Positions 62,483-64,000 of a DNA stretch of 64,000 nucleotides are shown here, piece by piece. The notes beneath the pieces are model-generated. The model ran no database searches, was not told the origin of the DNA, and worked only from the letters and a program-made list of their open reading frames with translations. This DNA comes from Actinoplanes sp. DH11. GTDB taxonomy: Bacteria; Actinomycetota; Actinomycetes; Mycobacteriales; Micromonosporaceae. Position numbers and translations under genes: made by a program. The first letter of the stretch is position 1. Every line of letters begins with the position of its first letter. The stretch covers positions 62,001 through 126,000 of the forward strand of contig NZ_JAHWGU010000014.1 in the NCBI RefSeq assembly GCF_020873875.1, given 5' to 3'.

Positions 62483-63660
62483 CAGCGGATGACCAGCGTG
62501 TCGAGGTAGGACGCCAGGTTCCGCCGGATCTCGGCCACCGAGTCGCCGCCGAACTTCTCGGTCGCCGCCTCGGCCAGGACCAGCGCCACCATCGCCTCGG
62601 CGACCACGGCGCCCGCCGGCACCGCGCAGACGTCGGACCGCTGGTTGATCGCGGTGGCCGGCTCGCCGGTGGTGATGTCGACGGTCTGCAGTGCCCGGTT
62701 CAGCGACGAGATCGGCTTGAGCGCGGCGCGCACCCGCAGCGGCTCACCGTTGGTGATGCCGCCCTCCAGGCCACCGGCCCGGTCGGTCACCCGCTTCACG
62801 CCGTCCGGCGTGGGGACGATCTCGTCGTGCGCCACCGACCCGCGGGACCGGGCCTGGGTGAAACCGTCACCGATCTCCACGCCCTTGACCGACTGGATCG
62901 ACATGAGCGCGGTGGCGAGCCGGGCGTCCAGTTTGCGGTCCCACTGCACGTGCGAGCCGAGGCCCGGTGGCACGTTGTAGGCGAGCACCTCGACGATGCC
63001 GCCGAGGGTGTCCGCGTCCTGTTTGGCGGCGTCCACCTCGGCCACCATCCGGGCGCTTGCCTCCTCGTCCAGGCAGCGCAGCGGGTCGGCGTCGATCCGG
63101 TCGAAGTCCTCCGGCGTCGGCAGCAGGCCGGGTTTCGCGGCGACCGAGCCCAGCTCGATCACGTGCGAGACGATGTCGATGCCGAGCGCCTGCTTGATCA
63201 GCTGCTTGGCGACCACGCCGACGGCGACGCGGGCCGCGGTCTCCCGGGCGCTGGCGCGCTCCAGGATCGGGCGGGCGTCGGTGTGCCCGTACTTCTGCAT
63301 GCCGGCCAGGTCGGCGTGGCCGGGCCGGGGCCGGGTCAGCGGCGCGTTGCGCGCCTGGCTGGCCAGTTCCGCCGGGTCCACCGGGTCGGCGGCCATCACC
63401 GTCTCCCACTTGGGCCACTCGCTGTTGCCCACCCGCAGCGCCACCGGGCTGCCCAGCGTGACGCCGTGCCGGACACCCCCGATGATCTCGAGCTCGTCCT
63501 GCTCGAACTTCATCCGGGCGCCGCGGCCGTAACCCAGGCGGCGGCGCACGAGGTCACGGGTGATGTCCGCGCTCGTCACCTCCACCCCGGCGGGAACACC
63601 CTCCAGCATGGCGACGAGGGCCGGTCCGTGCGATTCACCTGCGGTAAGCCAGCGCAACAC
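62482..63660 (-). CDS. aroC: Chorismate synthase
   Basis: The 392-residue FMN-dependent enzyme has [50 protein letters not shown] and the C-terminal [19 protein letters not shown] 63660; CAGACT lies 7 nt upstream, so a leaderless start is possible. First gene of the aro cluster. Confidence 0.97.
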   Translation of the reverse strand: MLRWLTAGESHGPALVAMLEGVPAGVEVTSADITRDLVRRRLGYGRGARMKFEQDELEIIGGVRHGVTLGSPVALRVGNSEWPKWETVMAADPVDPAELASQARNAPLTRPRPGHADLAGMQKYGHTDARPILERASARETAARVAVGVVAKQLIKQALGIDIVSHVIELGSVAAKPGLLPTPEDFDRIDADPLRCLDEEASARMVAEVDAAKQDADTLGGIVEVLAYNVPPGLGSHVQWDRKLDARLATALMSIQSVKGVEIGDGFTQARSRGSVAHDEIVPTPDGVKRVTDRAGGLEGGITNGEPLRVRAALKPISSLNRALQTVDITTGEPATAINQRSDVCAVPAGAVVAEAMVALVLAEAATEKFGGDSVAEIRRNLASYLDTLVIR

Positions 63661-63784
63661 GGCGATCAGTCTGTCACGACGCCGCGACTGCCCGGAATGC
63701 GGGCAGTGCCGTCCCGCTCTCCGGGAGGAGGATGCGGGACGAGGGGACTGTCACAAACGGCCGCCCGGCGACCCGGCCGGTGGG

Positions 63785-63790
63785 TAAGTT
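63785..63790 (+). promoter_or_regulatory. Candidate leaderless -10 (TAAGTT)
   Basis: TAAGTT lies 7 nt before the GTG of the MFS transporter gene, with no ribosome-binding site. Confidence 0.45.
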
Positions 63791-63797
63791 CGCGGCC

Positions 63798-64000
63798 GTG
63801 CCGGCCGAGACCACCCGTACACCGAACCGCGCCCTGCTCGTCGTGATCCTCGGATTGATCACCGCGATCGGGCCGCTGTCGCTCGACATGTACCTGCCGG
63901 CCCTCCCGGACATCGCCCGCGACCTGGAGGTCTCGCCCGCCCAGGTGCAGCTGTCGCTCACCTCGTGCCTGATCGGGATGGCACTGGGCCAGCTGATCTT
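63798..64000 (+). CDS. MFS transporter, Bcr/CflA type (3' end cut by window)
   Basis: The first 67 residues show a short cytoplasmic tail and the first transmembrane helix followed by LDMYLPALPDIARDL, the signature of Bcr/CflA drug-efflux transporters, then the second helix. GTG 63798. The rest lies outside the window, and the substrate is unknown. Confidence 0.85.
   Translation, partial: MPAETTRTPNRALLVVILGLITAIGPLSLDMYLPALPDIARDLEVSPAQVQLSLTSCLIGMALGQLI

Overview
The window is a very GC-rich actinobacterial chromosome segment. BldD with an intact c-di-GMP motif, actinobacterial integration host factor (mIHF), a PriA without ATPase motifs, EgtD and a PyrR-led pyr operon all point to a filamentous actinomycete. 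Micromonosporaceae (Actinoplanes-like) is my inference from overall gene content; no marker here proves the genus. I saw no rRNA, tRNA, CRISPR, insertion sequence or prophage.

Layout. 1-2.05 kb: 3' part of egtD and an unrecognised gene. 2.08-8.82 kb (minus): a tightly overlapped cassette of a MoxR ATPase, a DUF5682-type protein, a VWA protein and a SWIM zinc-finger protein, preceded by a candidate 21-residue leader ORF. 9.1-15.4 kb: accessory genes (GNAT, SDR, a small unknown, a DUF62-like protein, a GT-C-like membrane protein, a secreted M28 peptidase) separated by short tandem repeats. 15.5-23.3 kb (minus): pheST, then infC-rpmI-rplT-trmH behind a long structured leader, then hisE-hisG and a PH-domain protein. 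23.4-25.8 kb: a polar amino-acid ABC transporter. 25.8-29.6 kb (minus): ribD-ribE-ribBA-ribH under an FMN riboswitch. 29.7-34.2 kb: two paralogous membrane acyltransferases flanking a receiver-GGDEF protein and rpe. 34.3-37.2 kb: def-fmt-rsmB. 37.3-54.7 kb (minus): priA, metK, coaBC, rpoZ, gmk, mihF and the pyr operon pyrR-pyrB-pyrC-carA-carB-pyrD-bioA-pyrF. 55-57.8 kb: bldD and a large membrane protein of unknown function. 57.9-63.7 kb (minus): aroC-aroK, an insertion of about 1.5 kb, then aroB-aroQ-efp-nusB. The window ends in the start of a Bcr/CflA-type transporter.

Genes work together as housekeeping modules: chorismate, pyrimidine, riboflavin and histidine synthesis, translation initiation, and N-formyl-methionine addition and removal. 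Several controls can be read directly: an FMN riboswitch, a PyrR-binding loop beside the pyrR ribosome-binding site, an AUC start codon for infC, GTGA/ATGA overlaps along operons, and at least ten genes with a TANNNT box 6-8 nt upstream of the start codon, suggesting leaderless transcripts.

The least explained items are (1) two copies, about 21 kb apart, of a 73-bp perfect palindrome whose stem differences are compensated in both arms; (2) the MoxR-DUF5682-VWA-SWIM cassette; (3) the insertion splitting the aro operon, which carries an apparent RHH-Clp_N protein gene, an operator-like inverted repeat, the second palindrome and two tandem repeat arrays; and (4) a PriA with a low-complexity insert of about 240 residues.
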